From Sphaeroforma sirkka (Eukaryota; Opisthokonta; Ichthyosporea; Ichthyophonida): 48,238 nucleotides of DNA. The notes under the pieces were generated by a model. It saw only the letters and a program-made list of their open reading frames with translations, ran no database searches and was not told where the DNA came from. This document shows, one piece after another, positions 21,360 to 32,606 of the stretch. A program made the position numbers and the translations under genes. The DNA is taken from assembly GCA_001586965.3 (NCBI GenBank), contig LUCW03002388.1, forward strand, positions 1-48,238. Direction: 5' to 3'. Position 1 is the first letter of the stretch. Each line of letters begins with the position of its first letter.

Positions 21360-22214
21360 ATGAGGGAAAAACTGGCTGCAAACCGCAACGCACGCCTAGC
21401 AGCCAACCAAAGCAAGACGCTTGGCAAGTCTAGAGTGTTTATGACTAGCAAAAACAAGCTGTATCGCTCTACGTTGTTAAGAAGGAGAGCTCCGCCTTCT
21501 ACAATAAGCAGTGGGAGCAGTGAACATGTAGAAAAGAAGCGAAACGAGATAATCAACGTAGATATCAACGTAGCGATATATACTGTGGCAGAGTCGAAGT
21601 CATTTTATGTCGGCGGCTGGATCTTGCAGGAGAATATTGTAGTACAATGCTGCAATCCAGGGGAGTGGATCAAAGGCTCGCTTATATCCGGGGTATTCTA
21701 CCATTTATCACAATTACCCTCTCTGGCTGTTCGTTTCTGTGATGTTGATGCACACAGAGTATGGAAGAAGGACTTATACAAGTATCGTAGGGCAGAAAGC
21801 TTACAACTTAAGGGACCACCACAGGTGTTCAAAAGAATCTCTATTTTAATCCCATTGAATCATAGCAACGCGCGTTGGAACTTGGCGACTGTTACATTAA
21901 ACACAACTAACGCTGCAGTTACTATTTTATATCGTATGCCAAATCCTGTAAGAGCTGACGAACAATTCAATTATATAGTACGATGGATGAAATGTTACCT
22001 CACAGATAATGTTACATACAGCCTAAAAGTAGGCGGTATAAACCAACACGACAGTTTTAGCTGTGGGGGTTTGCTTTGTGCCTATTCTAGAGCAGTATCA
22101 GAAAATCCACAACTCGTGCATGATTTGGCGGCATTGTCTTCGCACGAATATGTCACAAGCGTCCAACATGACAACAGAATTAGACAATGGATTTCCGAAA
22201 CACTATTCTCGTAG
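21360..22214 (+). CDS. Ulp1-like (C48 family fold) protein, probably lacking catalytic His and Asp
   Basis: A 284-aa intact frame. Residues 1-62 are basic and Ser-rich. From ~82 there is a C48/Ulp1-like pattern: FYVGGWILQENIVVQC (82-97), KRISILIPLNHSNARWNL (158-175), VTILY (187-191) and GGINQHDSFSCGGLLCAY (225-242). Ulp1 proteases cut SUMO-type conjugates with His-Asp-Cys plus an oxyanion Gln. Gln229 and Cys235 are in place, but the His normally just before Trp reads Arg172 and the Asp after the next strand reads Arg192. It may be a pseudoenzyme or a very diverged peptidase. Such domains also ride in transposons. The ATG at 21360 is the first in frame; a 5' exon is possible. A solo LTR ends 155 bp upstream. 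Confidence 0.5.
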   Translation: MREKLAANRNARLAANQSKTLGKSRVFMTSKNKLYRSTLLRRRAPPSTISSGSSEHVEKKRNEIINVDINVAIYTVAESKSFYVGGWILQENIVVQCCNPGEWIKGSLISGVFYHLSQLPSLAVRFCDVDAHRVWKKDLYKYRRAESLQLKGPPQVFKRISILIPLNHSNARWNLATVTLNTTNAAVTILYRMPNPVRADEQFNYIVRWMKCYLTDNVTYSLKVGGINQHDSFSCGGLLCAYSRAVSENPQLVHDLAALSSHEYVTSVQHDNRIRQWISETLFS

Positions 22215-22405
22215 ATTCCTGTAAAAGAGCATCACAGACCACGTGAGTTGCGAACCAGGCAGTGAGATAAGCTTGAATGAAGCAGCATATATCAACACCA
22301 ATCAATAAAAGACAACATACCCCCCACCCCTCAACACATTTATTCGTCAAAAAATGTATATAGCCGAAGGCTCTTTAAGTTAAATTTAAGCAAATTTTGC
22401 ACGAT

Positions 22406-22547
22406 AAGGTCACTAAATGTACATATATATAAAAATGAAATTGTCATTAAATGTACATTTGTACATGTTTGATACATATTTCAGTACGTTTTCTGGATAT
22501 ATATTTAGTGACTTTACCACATTTTCAATGTACATTTAGCGACTTTG
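22406..22547. mobile_element. Second MITE-like inverted-repeat element
   Basis: ggtcactaaatgtacat at 22409-22425 is inverted at 22528-22546 (atgtacatttagcgactt), with a further tttagtgacttt in between (about 22504). Size is close to that of 19978-20133 and the terminal core is the same, but the interiors do not obviously align. The two elements lie on either side of the Ulp1-like frame. Confidence 0.4.
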
Positions 22548-22719
22548 TTCATTCTGCACTATATATGACAGGGTGTAGTTTCTCAGCACGGTGCCTTGGG
22601 ACAAAAAAAAATGATTCTCCAGATTCTAATTGCGGCTTGCTGGCGTTGAAATACTTCGATGTTTTGACTGGTAACGGCGTGATTATCCATGCTCTTTGCA
22701 ATCATATTCATCTACATTA

Positions 22720-23680
22720 GAATCAGAAGCTAGATTAAAATATACTTTCTTCTACTGTTGTGAACTCTCAAGCTCACGTGTGGTTTGAGAGGGTCCACGT
22801 GGCTGTACTTCAACAGCTGACTGATCTGCTCTGACATATCAAACAATGAGTATGATACAGGAATTAGTTTTGGTAATTTGGCGACCTCACAATATAATCT
22901 AATATTATTCTACACTCTTACAGCCAATTCGTCGTGGACCAGCCATAATACGGTGGTGCAATGTCTCATCATTTCTTCACATTCACAATGTCTGCACATA
23001 ACACAAACCGAGGCCACCTGCGATTTTTAGATTATATCGACCACGTTGCCTACGACGTGACTTTCAAAAATGGTTAGGTGTATTTTGAGAGGCCACTAGC
23101 CTAAAACTTCATCCTTCGTGTAATGTCATAATCGGGATAAAATATTCGCCAAACATCAGTCGGTACTTGATAATCGACGAATACAAGGTTTTTGATTGAT
23201 CTTGTTGTTGTTGATAATATGTTCCCTAGAAGCTACAGACACAGCGCTAGGCCAAACTAGCCAAACACATGGCAAACAAATGGCGAACTCATTATAGGAT
23301 GATGATAGAAGCCACTATAACCGTGGAGTTAAAGTCTTTTTCGTAAAGCGGCTACTAGAAGGCCTCGATCCACGAACGATCTGCCCAGTAGACACGAGAA
23401 TCCATCAGCCTTAAAGCACGAAATATGATTTATTTTCTGATGGAGGCGATCAGGTCAAGGTCTCCGCCATTCATGTACTCAATTTTTAATTTTTTTTGTA
23501 AGTTCAATATTTTAATATAAACGAGTTGCTCAGGATGATAAGGTTCGTCTTCATGCATAGATTGGTCCAGAAGTATATTTGAATCGCGATACGTGTTCCT
23601 TCAAGATTTAAAAAAAAACTTATCCTCGCAAGGGGTTCACCTATCTCTAGATGAACTGTCCAAACACAACGTGATGGAAC
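22720..23680 (+). other. No recognised gene
   Basis: Scattered stops in all frames. A short frame about 23600-23745 (VHLSLDELSKHNVMEQM) is coding-like but unassigned. Confidence 0.3.
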
Positions 23681-24053
23681 AGATGACTGATCAATTCAGA
23701 CCAGTTTGCACAACAAGAAAATTCTTCGATTTATTAACTCATTAGAGTTGACTCGCTCCCGAAATTGTGTTCTTTAACTCATTCCCGAGAGTTGATTCAA
23801 TTTCTTAACCACAACAACCTAAGAATAGGTGTGTTCCTACGTGTGTCTCGGTTTATACTGAAGATTATCATGATTATCGTGAGAGTGAGTAGTAGAGAAG
23901 TCGAAAAAGCATGTATTAAAATGTTTAAAGTGTTTTGCAGAAGGTTTGTCATATTGTCCATTCGAGCCTTCGCCTGGAATATTCAAGTGGATGAGCACGA
24001 TATAAAGATATACATTTACATTTCATTCAAGGTGTATTACCCTGCAACACAAC
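23680..24053 (+). repeat. Diverged family C LTR-like remnant
   Basis: It aligns in order with 8420-8831: the cccgagagttgatt units (about 23740-23800), agtagagaagtcgaaaaagcat against agagaagttgaaatagaaaagcat, the aaagtgtt..gcagaaggtttgtcata block, and atacatttacattt near the end. There is no copia gag after it, so it is a solo or truncated LTR. No gene is seen from 24060 to 24850. Confidence 0.6.
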
Positions 24054-24856
24054 AAACACGGCACACAGCGTAAACCAGTGACCACAGTCAAGTGACTTGT
24101 TTTTGAAAGTCACTTTGTGATTAAGAATTTGCGACTGAACCAATCTTTAATTATGTCGATCCAACTATTAAATACTGAAGCGGAAGCTCCCAGGCAATCA
24201 AACGGTTCATCGATATAATCGACGTATTATGGACCCCTACCGTACTAGCAAATTGATAAAGGAGGCGACCGATTTATACCACAGAAAAACTTACAGGGCG
24301 ATGGCGATTCACACTTTTAGTTTTCACGCTGTGATTGCCAGTTGTTGACTCTTAACCGGGACAGTCTGATACAGTCAGCACAGGCAACTGATATCGTGCG
24401 CTTCATCGAATGCAAGTGTACAACCCAATGAATTATATATTTATACGTGCAGCAAAATAAATATTGAAAAATGAGGGTAGCTTCAATTATGCTGTCGTTT
24501 TTCCACGTGATGCAGAGTGGTGTGGATTTTAAAACTCAGTTCAACCTTGAAAAAACAAACAAACACGATGAAAGCAAGGCTGCCTTACATGTCTTAGCCT
24601 TCACTCCATTTGGGTATTAAGATTTTTGCTGTGGCCATTGATAATTAAAATGCCTAGATCTGGATGTGATACTGCCAATGGATGTTAGTCTGATGGTACC
24701 ACCATAATTCATATGGGATCTGTTCGATATTGGGTTCGCTTGGCGCAGATGCTTCACAATACGCATCACGCAGCCGTCTGAGGTTTTAGACTTTCTTGAA
24801 ACTTGACTTTAAAAGTAGCAAAAGTTATATATGAATTTATATTATTTCAAATACGT

Positions 24857-24928
24857 ACGGCGTTGGTCTAGTGGTACGATTCTACCTTCGGGTGGTAGAG
24901 GTCCCAGGTTCGATTCCTGGACGCCGCC
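24857..24928 (+). tRNA. tRNA-Pro (anticodon CGG)
   Basis: The 72-nt sequence folds as a cloverleaf: the acceptor stem closes at six of seven pairs (A-C at pair 1-72), the anticodon stem is CTACC/GGTAG with loop TTCGGGT, and the T arm is CCAGG-TTCGATT-CCTGG. Anticodon CGG reads Pro CCG codons. The internal Pol III promoter is intact: A box TGGTCTAGTGG and B box GGTTCGATTCC. A T5 terminator follows at about 24945. There is no intron and no encoded CCA. Confidence 0.92.
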
Positions 24929-25246
24929 AAAAAAAAAAGATCAATTTTTATGTTTTTTCTTCTTCATTACTGCTCATCGGAAATCCAACTCGAAATACTC
25001 ATTGATATGACCACGATTACCAACCAGGAGTCAAGCATCCTTATATACCAGCAACACAGACACATTTTGATTTTGACAACAATGAAACAGATCAGACCTG
25101 AAGTAGCTCGTATACGAGAACTAACAGCACATGGTCTACCCAAACAATGATAATCAGACGGTCATACGTGAGAACACGCGTACACAAACAACAAGTATAG
25201 TAAATGATTAGAACAAACCAGATTGCAGCGCTAAGAAGAAAGATGA

Positions 25247-25432
25247 CCTACAAATAATAAATTACAAGTTGACCCCGCCGTGGACGAGGCAACAATTGTT
25301 AAATCCGGAATTGAACTTTTCGAGGATTCGCTCACGTGTGACTATGTAATGCCAGCGGAAGAATGCGAAAGCTTACCACATCACACTGAACAGGAAAGCC
25401 ATAAGTTATTGTCACTACACAACGATGTGTAA
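25247..25432 (+). CDS. Hypothetical acidic frame, possible exon
   Basis: Open from a stop at 25244 to TAA at 25430-25432, without ATG. It reads VDPAVDEATIVKSGIELFED, then CDYVMPAEECESLPHH. Acidic composition and length without stops suggest real or former coding sequence. No family is recognised. Confidence 0.25.
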   Translation, partial: PTNNKLQVDPAVDEATIVKSGIELFEDSLTCDYVMPAEECESLPHHTEQESHKLLSLHNDV

Positions 25433-25489
25433 ATACACGACGATGTATTTTAATGAAGGACAGCTATGCTGAAGGATACACGAGTGTAG

Positions 25490-25690
25490 AAGCTGATACA
25501 CAAATGCGTCATCAACGACAGGATTTTGGTTAGATTTGTGAAAAATCTCAAGACCCGGGATGAGAAATATGTACCTGGCCGACCACAGTTCGTTTCACGG
25601 ACACTGTATTGGCGTGATTCGTTGGAGCACGTTATAGAGTATATGAATCAGGTTTCCAGCAAATGCTTAAAAACACCACTGCGCAAATAG
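25490..25690 (+). CDS. Hypothetical frame, possible exon
   Basis: Open from a TAG at 25487 to a TAG at 25688, no ATG. It reads LVRFVKNLKTRDEKYVPG, then RPQFVSRTLYWRDSLEHVI. The pattern looks like a folded domain, but I cannot name it. It lies 60 bp after the previous frame in another phase, so the two could be exons of one gene or parts of one broken gene. Confidence 0.3.
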   Translation, partial: KLIHKCVINDRILVRFVKNLKTRDEKYVPGRPQFVSRTLYWRDSLEHVIEYMNQVSSKCLKTPLRK

Positions 25691-25793
25691 TATCTAGCAT
25701 TTTGAACGACTGCTGCTACAGTCTTCTTTGCCAATAACCGTGATGGTTCTGTCGTGTTCTCAATAAGATCATCCTGACCTGTCAGGGCTCTCA

Positions 25794-26009
25794 ATGCAAC
25801 AAGTATTCGTATTGATATACCTTACTGTATTGCTAAGAAATTTGATTTACTGTACTCCCGTCAGGGATAAGGGGCTCTACGTTGCTGGTTCACTACCAGA
25901 AAACTGTAAATATAATACCATTCATATTATAAAAAACTATCGCCAGTTTACGCACGAAGGTATTGAAGAGTCGGCCCATATTGCCTTTTCGAGGATCCGT
26001 ATCGGGTGA
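25794..26009 (+). CDS. Short ORF with hydrophobic N-terminus, possible secreted protein exon
   Basis: ATG at 25794. Residues 5-20 (FVLIYLTVLLRNLIYC) could be a signal peptide or a membrane anchor, followed by a polar mature part of about 45 residues with one Cys (CKYNTIHIIKNYRQF). At the end, atcgg followed by gtgagg could be a 5' splice site, so this may be a first exon. No family is recognised. Confidence 0.25.
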   Translation: MQQVFVLIYLTVLLRNLIYCTPVRDKGLYVAGSLPENCKYNTIHIIKNYRQFTHEGIEESAHIAFSRIRIG

Positions 26010-27190
26010 GGTATTTGCCATGCAAAAGCATATCGCACAATCGGTTAAAAAAGGTAGGTGATCAACTTATAACATTTCTGTATCGAAATTAATACTAAAT
26101 CTCTCCGTATGTACGAAGTCCATATGTACGCTGGAATACGTATACTATTGTAATAATTCGTTTTTAAACTGACCAACATATTCAATAAAATATTGCAACA
26201 TCATTAAGATGGGCCCGTTGTTGACCACTTAAATTTTATGCTTATTGTCAGTGCATTCAAAAGTTAAGGGGAGGAATATAGTACCTGGAGGTGGCAGCAT
26301 GGCAGGGCGAGTTGTTTTTGCTTTGAAGGCGTACCCATTGTGCCGTCAAACTATAATCATCAAGTTTTTTCCTGTCATCTATCTAATCTTCTTGTTTGTT
26401 AGCAACAGTATGTGGATTTCTGTCAAATACGCAGGCCCTACATATCACTACTAAAAGGAAACGATGACATATTCTACTTGCTAAGTTTGCGGATACAAGC
26501 TACCCTATCTAACGGCGTGGATTTCTGTATGACATGATCATGTTTATGTCGGTCTACTAGCCCGGCAGGCCTGTTATATAGTAGACTAGTCCAAAACAGC
26601 CGCGTGTGGGCAACAAATTCAGTATCCTGCATCAAAGACGAAGCCATTTGACTTCCTGTCCATGGCGAGTGAATACATGAGATCGGGGTATACGAGCATG
26701 GATATACACGTTTTGACCATTTAGCGGATGGCAAGCAGACATGGAGATCGTCATTCATCTATATCTTCATGTCAAAATTGATTCGTCTCGAGTTGCACCA
26801 TGTACAGTTGCACTCTGATATGCTTTTCTATTTGTCGCTACATACACACAAAAAGAGCTGTATATATTTACTTGATACCAATGGCAAAAGGTACCGCTAG
26901 TTTTCAGACACAGCTATGTGTCTTTTCATAAGATTAGCTAGTACAGGACATGTTCTATATACTTGTATACATTTTGTACTGATATGATTATATTTCGCAG
27001 GGCTATATACAGAAATACAAGCATAGTTTACTTTTACTTCTACTACACACGTGACAGTGAGTTGAGAGAATCAGTTTCAGTGTACAGAAAGTGCAACACA
27101 TTTGCCCGTGCCTACAAGAATGATTTGCAGCTATAAATGCTTACTCGCACTTCATATAACACTCATTCTACCTGCCTCATTACGAGCTAA
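26010..27190 (+). other. No recognised gene
   Basis: A 69-codon frame at 26245-26454 has a hydrophobic stretch (FFPVIYLIFLFVSNSMW) but no supporting features. The rest is AT-rich with frequent stops. Confidence 0.3.
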
Positions 27191-27415
27191 CAATATATCG
27201 TGCTGAAATGCAATACTAGCACACAAGCAAGTCATCTGATATTCGATACAGGTTTTAAATTTGACGCAAGTGTTTTGGTTGGCGACATCTTATCAGGAGA
27301 CAATGTGGCACTAAATAAGATTGTTTATTTCAATGCCGGCAAGACACTAGTATTTCTGTCACCGTTGCAATCTCGCTACTCAAGAGAGCTGTATACAAAT
27401 TTCGAAGAACTGTAG
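27191..27415 (+). pseudogene. ORF truncated by the A2 LTR
   Basis: Open from 27191 (after TAA) and reading HLIFDTGFKFDASVLVGDIL, then NKIVYFNAGKTLVFLSPLQ. The stop codon TAG comes from the first bases of the A2 LTR (TGTAG at 27411), so insertion ended the frame. No ATG lies at its start, so if real it is an exon. Family unknown. Confidence 0.35.
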
Positions 27416-27892
27416 AAATACGGCCTCCGGTCAGTCTAAAATATCAAGATCAATTGAGATGATACATTGGTTTTTATTTGTATTTTAAATAATTTAGTAC
27501 AAGCTCTTTTTCCAATATTTCCAAAGTGTTCTAAATTCACTTTGATGGCTCCAATAGCCTGAGTATTTGGTATGACTCATCTACTTGGACCTATTTGAGA
27601 CATCAGTAGATGTAGGATATTATAAACTAAATTTTATAATCTCCGAACTACTACTTATAGATTTTGGTCCTCCCGCCAATCTCCAAAATCCAATAAGTCT
27701 TTTTCTTTTTTAACTTTTTTTCAGATGGAACTTTATTTATATCAGCTAATGTATTAACGTGACTTACGTTATTATGTCTATTCACAAATTAGGCAAGTGG
27801 TCATGAACACTTAGTACTTCTAGTGAAAATTATTCAATAAAGAACAGCTAGAGGTACGCCCTGTGTGATCGAGGATATTTAGGCTCTTAACA
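27411..27892 (+). repeat. 5' LTR of A2
   Basis: A 482-bp LTR, TGTAGAAATACGG to CTCTTAACA. It is followed by the same agaggcagtcccgatc leader start as A1. Confidence 0.95.
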
Positions 27893-28083
27893 AGAGGCAG
27901 TCCCGATCATTCTTACACAAGCTACCACTGCTAAATCCTAACTGACTAAATTGTATTTTAGTTTAATATAGTTTGAAACCTAGTAATTTCCATCGAAGTT
28001 TACATATTTTTCAGTTATTTGGTAGTTACAGTAGTGTACTGCTTCTAGACTGTCTGACATCGATTTACTATCCAGCAAATACA

Positions 28084-29973
28084 ATGGCTAAGGGTACTTC
28101 TAAAGGCAAGGGAGCCGCTAGCTCTAAGCCTGCTAAGCCTGCCGAGGTTCCTGAGGTCCCTGTGGAAACACCTAGCCTGTCTGGAATTGAGCCTGCCGAG
28201 GAAACTGTTGGGGAAGCAAATTCTGAGGTTGGTACAGAGGATTATTCTGAGGATGACTCGTCGGATCCTAAAGCCTTGGAAGAAGAGGTATCTACTACCG
28301 CGGAAAGGCTCGCCAGCGTCCGTGTATCACCTAGGAGTGAAGCTCAGGACCCCAGCTTGCCCCCTGACCACGTGCCGTCAAATATTGGGGATAAACGTCG
28401 AAAGGCTGGAAAATTCGTGGATACGAATGTCGGGGGCATTATAACTCCACATCTAAAGGACACTCCAGCACAAATCCGGAGTGAAAAGGAAGTATTGGAC
28501 CTGTCCGAAAATTTCGGTTTCGCCATCGATGGAGAAGCCATTCCATTCAGCTCAAATCTTGGGGCCGAAGCTGAGGACGCCATAACTCGACAACGAATGG
28601 CTGGATCCTCCCAATCTCGACGCCAATTGAACCGCACTGAAGCGTTCTTGAAGGAGCTAGCGGCAGCAGCAGTTGTGGACCCCTCTATCATGTCCCACTT
28701 GGCTGATATTCTTCCTATACCGAAGAAGAAGAAAAATTCGGGCCCAGCTTCGAACCCGAGACCTACTGGTTCACCAGCCAGTATGTTTACTACTAAGCCA
28801 GTTACCACTGGTGAGAGAGAAAATATTTCAAAATTTAATCTCTATAGCTCTGATGCTACCATTGACCATCCTCTTGACAAACCTAACCTTGTCAGAGGAT
28901 ATGATCGTATGGAATTCGATGAGGCTTATTATCCTCGTAATACCGACCCTCATTTGCCAATTAACCCTGGTAATCACGATTTTGGCAATCGCTACACCAG
29001 TACCTCATTAGAGAGTTCCCGCTCTAATCCTGAGGATGAGGAAGTGAGAACCAGACATACTCGTCTCAGGCTATTACGCTCTGGTATGCAAGTCCTTGAG
29101 GACCGTCTATTGAATGACTCTGACCTTGACGATAGGAAAGCGGATAACATTCGCTATCTAATCGATAACAAGAGAAAGGAAATAGACACCATCTTGGCAC
29201 TAGCAGCCCGTAGCACTGAGCATGAGCCTCGTGAACACTTAGAACCAAGCTTTATAAAGCAGCTAGGTAACGCGCAGGCTGTGGTCGATTTCTCTACTAA
29301 TGAGAGTACAGTGGAGACACTGAAGGCCTTCGACCAACTTAAGGAGTCTGCCAGCCTTAGGGATAAGCAGATGATGAATGCCTTTATTCATTTCTGTGAG
29401 CCAGGTGAATGGCGAACTATCTTGAAGGCTCATGAGCCCAACTGGAAAGTCCTACCCTGGCACCAGTTGCGTGATAATATACTTAACACCTTTTTTTTTT
29501 GAAGATGCACGTGACCGTGAACTTTTAGAGTCTCGCAAGTTCTTTGCGAACGATACCACTATTCGAGGTGCTCTAGCTCATATGACACATATGAATACTC
29601 GGATGGGTGGTCGTACCTATACTGGCGAATATTTATTAATTTGTCAGATGATGGAGACTCTGGGAGCCTCTTTAAGAAAGTCAATGATGACATCATCGCC
29701 TATGGTGATTTGCGATCTATGCCTTGGTCTGTCTTTGAGAAGATAGTTCACAAGCATACCAATTCCTCTACTAGAGTACTTAGTACCACGAGCTACACCC
29801 AGCCCACTAAGCGAAACGCAGTAGAGACTAATACTGCGCGTAGTACTAAGAAACCTCGCACTACTACTGGAGGGGTACTGGCTCTACTTCTACCGAACCG
29901 AAAGGTGAAAAGAAGGTGAGAGCGCCTTGCAAGAAGTGTGGTTACAACCTTACAAAACGTAATGGCAAGTGGA
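28084..29973 (+). pseudogene. gag: A2 gag, frameshifted and interrupted
   Basis: Nearly identical to A1 Gag. The ATG at 28084-28086 gives MAKGTSKGKGAA. The frame holds until a T run near 29491-29500: ten T where A1 has six, a +4 slip. A second indel near 29668 loses four bases compared with A1, and a third lies near 29872 in the Gly-rich part. The body ends at 29973, inside the zinc-binding tail, where an LTR is inserted. So A2 Gag is dead although the capsid part is nearly unchanged. Confidence 0.9.
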
Positions 29974-30153
29974 TGTGGTAAAAGTCCCCTTAAACCACTA
30001 TCAGTGTGGAGTTGGAATTAGTTTACAATCAATTCACACGAGGTGAATTATTTGTAGACCACGTAGACAATCAAATATAAGAATAAATACACCGCACTGA
30101 GCCTCAGGGAGACTCAGTAGGTTTTAGTATCGTATTTTGATGTGTTTACTACA
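29974..30153 (+). repeat. Family B LTR inserted in A2 gag
   Basis: A 180-bp LTR with TG/CA ends, two differences from 21025-21204. Flanks tgga (left) and tttt (right) do not match, and A2 gag does not resume, so the right flank has been rearranged. It could be the 5' LTR of B1, but the next sequence lacks an obvious primer-binding site and it differs from B1's 3' LTR at about eight positions. Confidence 0.85.
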
Positions 30154-30345
30154 TTTTTTACGACTAGTTACTTTAGGTGTATTATTCGATTTTATCTCGA
30201 GGATAATAGTGGACAGAGAAGTTCATTTTATTGACGAATTACAGGAGTTGATCTCCCTCAGAACCGGGTAGCTGAAAGGAGCTTGCAAACTACGACAGGA
30301 GCAAAGTCTTCCGAGCACAGATAAGTGAAAAGGAATCCCCACCTT

Positions 30346-31023
<678 letters not shown>

Positions 31024-31786
31024 ATTTTTTAGCATTTTTTATTTCTAAATTTTTATAGATTAATTAGTCATCCGACCATTTCCCAACAACCATTCATTCT
31101 TCTTTTGATTTTTTTTAATCCATCTTCGGTCCGAAAATCCAGATACTTCAATTCCAATGCGACTTTTCAGGCCGTCGTTGACAATCAAGGCCTCCTCTGA
31201 CTAATTAGCAGTCATAGGACGTTTGAACAATGTTTTGACTGGCCTAGTCAATCCACACAACACGAACATGATGCAGTATCGCAGTTAGGGGTATAGAAGA
31301 ACGTAATTTGGCGTAGAGAAGGTCGATATGGCAGATTTTCATAGGTGTGGGCGAGTACAGCGACGACAAAGGGCAGATAGAGGTGATCAAGAAAAGCAGG
31401 TAGCAATGTAGAATCGACAGTGTCAGGCGACGTAGAATGGAAACGTGTGAATTAAGCGCGCGTGAGACAGGTAGCAATGCAGAAGAGGAGCTAGGCACAG
31501 TTTGGGAGAAACTGAGACAGAAAAAATGCGATTTCAACTCGTATTTTCAACAAATATCAACTACGGGAGCAAGTTTTGTAATCAATTGGCTAGACGAAAA
31601 GACTGGCATGGTTAGAAGATCGATTTTTCGAAAATATCTCTGAGTCGAATGTTCGCCATCGTTGCATGCGCGAACTTCGATGGTCACGAAAGCATAGGAA
31701 AAAAAAATATATCACGGGGGGGTATCGAACCCACGACCAACACACAACTAGAAGACATATTTACCGATGTTACAAGACAGAATACA

Positions 31787-31825
<39 letters not shown>

Positions 31826-32606
31826 TTAAATTTCCATTCTAGAGAGAAAAAGGAAGTCAACGTAAGTGAATCAGCCGTAGGACCAACATAGCCTGGTACG
31901 GTTGTATGATTGTTGGTGAAAACTAAGGAGAACGTTATCACCGACGTATAAGGCGAATCGTCAAGATGCAGCGGACTCTTGCAAGGTACAGAAGAAATAG
32001 TACATGCAAAAGTAGACAGCACTTATCAGGCATCGTGCAAGTACACTCAAGTTGGTTTGAATAAGGAATTTTTTTTTTGGTTTTCCAACTTCATAACCGA
32101 TGTAACTACCTTGGGCTTCAAGGTTATTCTTGGGAACCTTGACCTGAACTTCCTGGCTGCAGGCCTCGGGTTTGATTGATGTTGGAGTACAGTGGTCCGA
32201 AGGTTGGATTAAAGGAGCATTCAGAACGCTAGAACACGACAGGCGGTTGATCATTGAACACGCTTCGAGTCTATCAGCAACTCTTAATTACTCCTATAGG
32301 CAGAGCAAAGGAGAGCAAAACGAGTACTCATTAACAAAACCAACCCAAACAAAATGATTAGCAATCATTAAGGAGCAAGGTGTATTCGAGCGCAACGAGT
32401 TTTCGGGGACCCGCAAGCAGACCTTGTAGACATCAACATGATTCAATGATAATTAGCTATTTTGGTATCACGAGAGGAGAACGGCGGAAGAAAGTGTGTA
32501 ACACAAATGGCTGAAGTCAACTATTATATAATAGCCGACACTCCTTCAATCTGGACCAACTATTCATCAACAACACAAAGCCATACATCGAAGTCTTAAC
32601 ATCAAG
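31024..32606 (+). other. Region upstream of B1 gag, no certain gene
   Basis: A 69-codon frame at 31437-31643 (EEELGTVWEKLRQKKCDF) is coding-like but unassigned. A (TA)n lies at 31792-31824. At about 31700-31775 the minus strand carries a B-box match and a T9 run (see next entry). The last ~150 bases before 32607 may be the B1 leader. Confidence 0.35.
31700..31775 (-). pseudogene. tRNA-like remnant
   Basis: Reverse complement: GTGGGTTCGATACCCCCC gives a T-arm-like hairpin and B box, followed by a T9 run. The acceptor and anticodon stems do not pair, so it is not a working tRNA. It may be a pseudo-tRNA or a tRNA-derived SINE. Confidence 0.3.

Larger units (their letters stand above)
27411..29973 (+). 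mobile_element. A2: 5' part of a family A Ty3/gypsy element
   Basis: LTR plus leader plus gag, closely matching A1 inverted. It is cut at 29973 by a family B LTR and the remaining gag and pol do not resume after it. Confidence 0.9.

Noticed and set aside
22451-22720. 89-codon ORF
   Set aside because: It overlaps the inverted-repeat element and has no domain.
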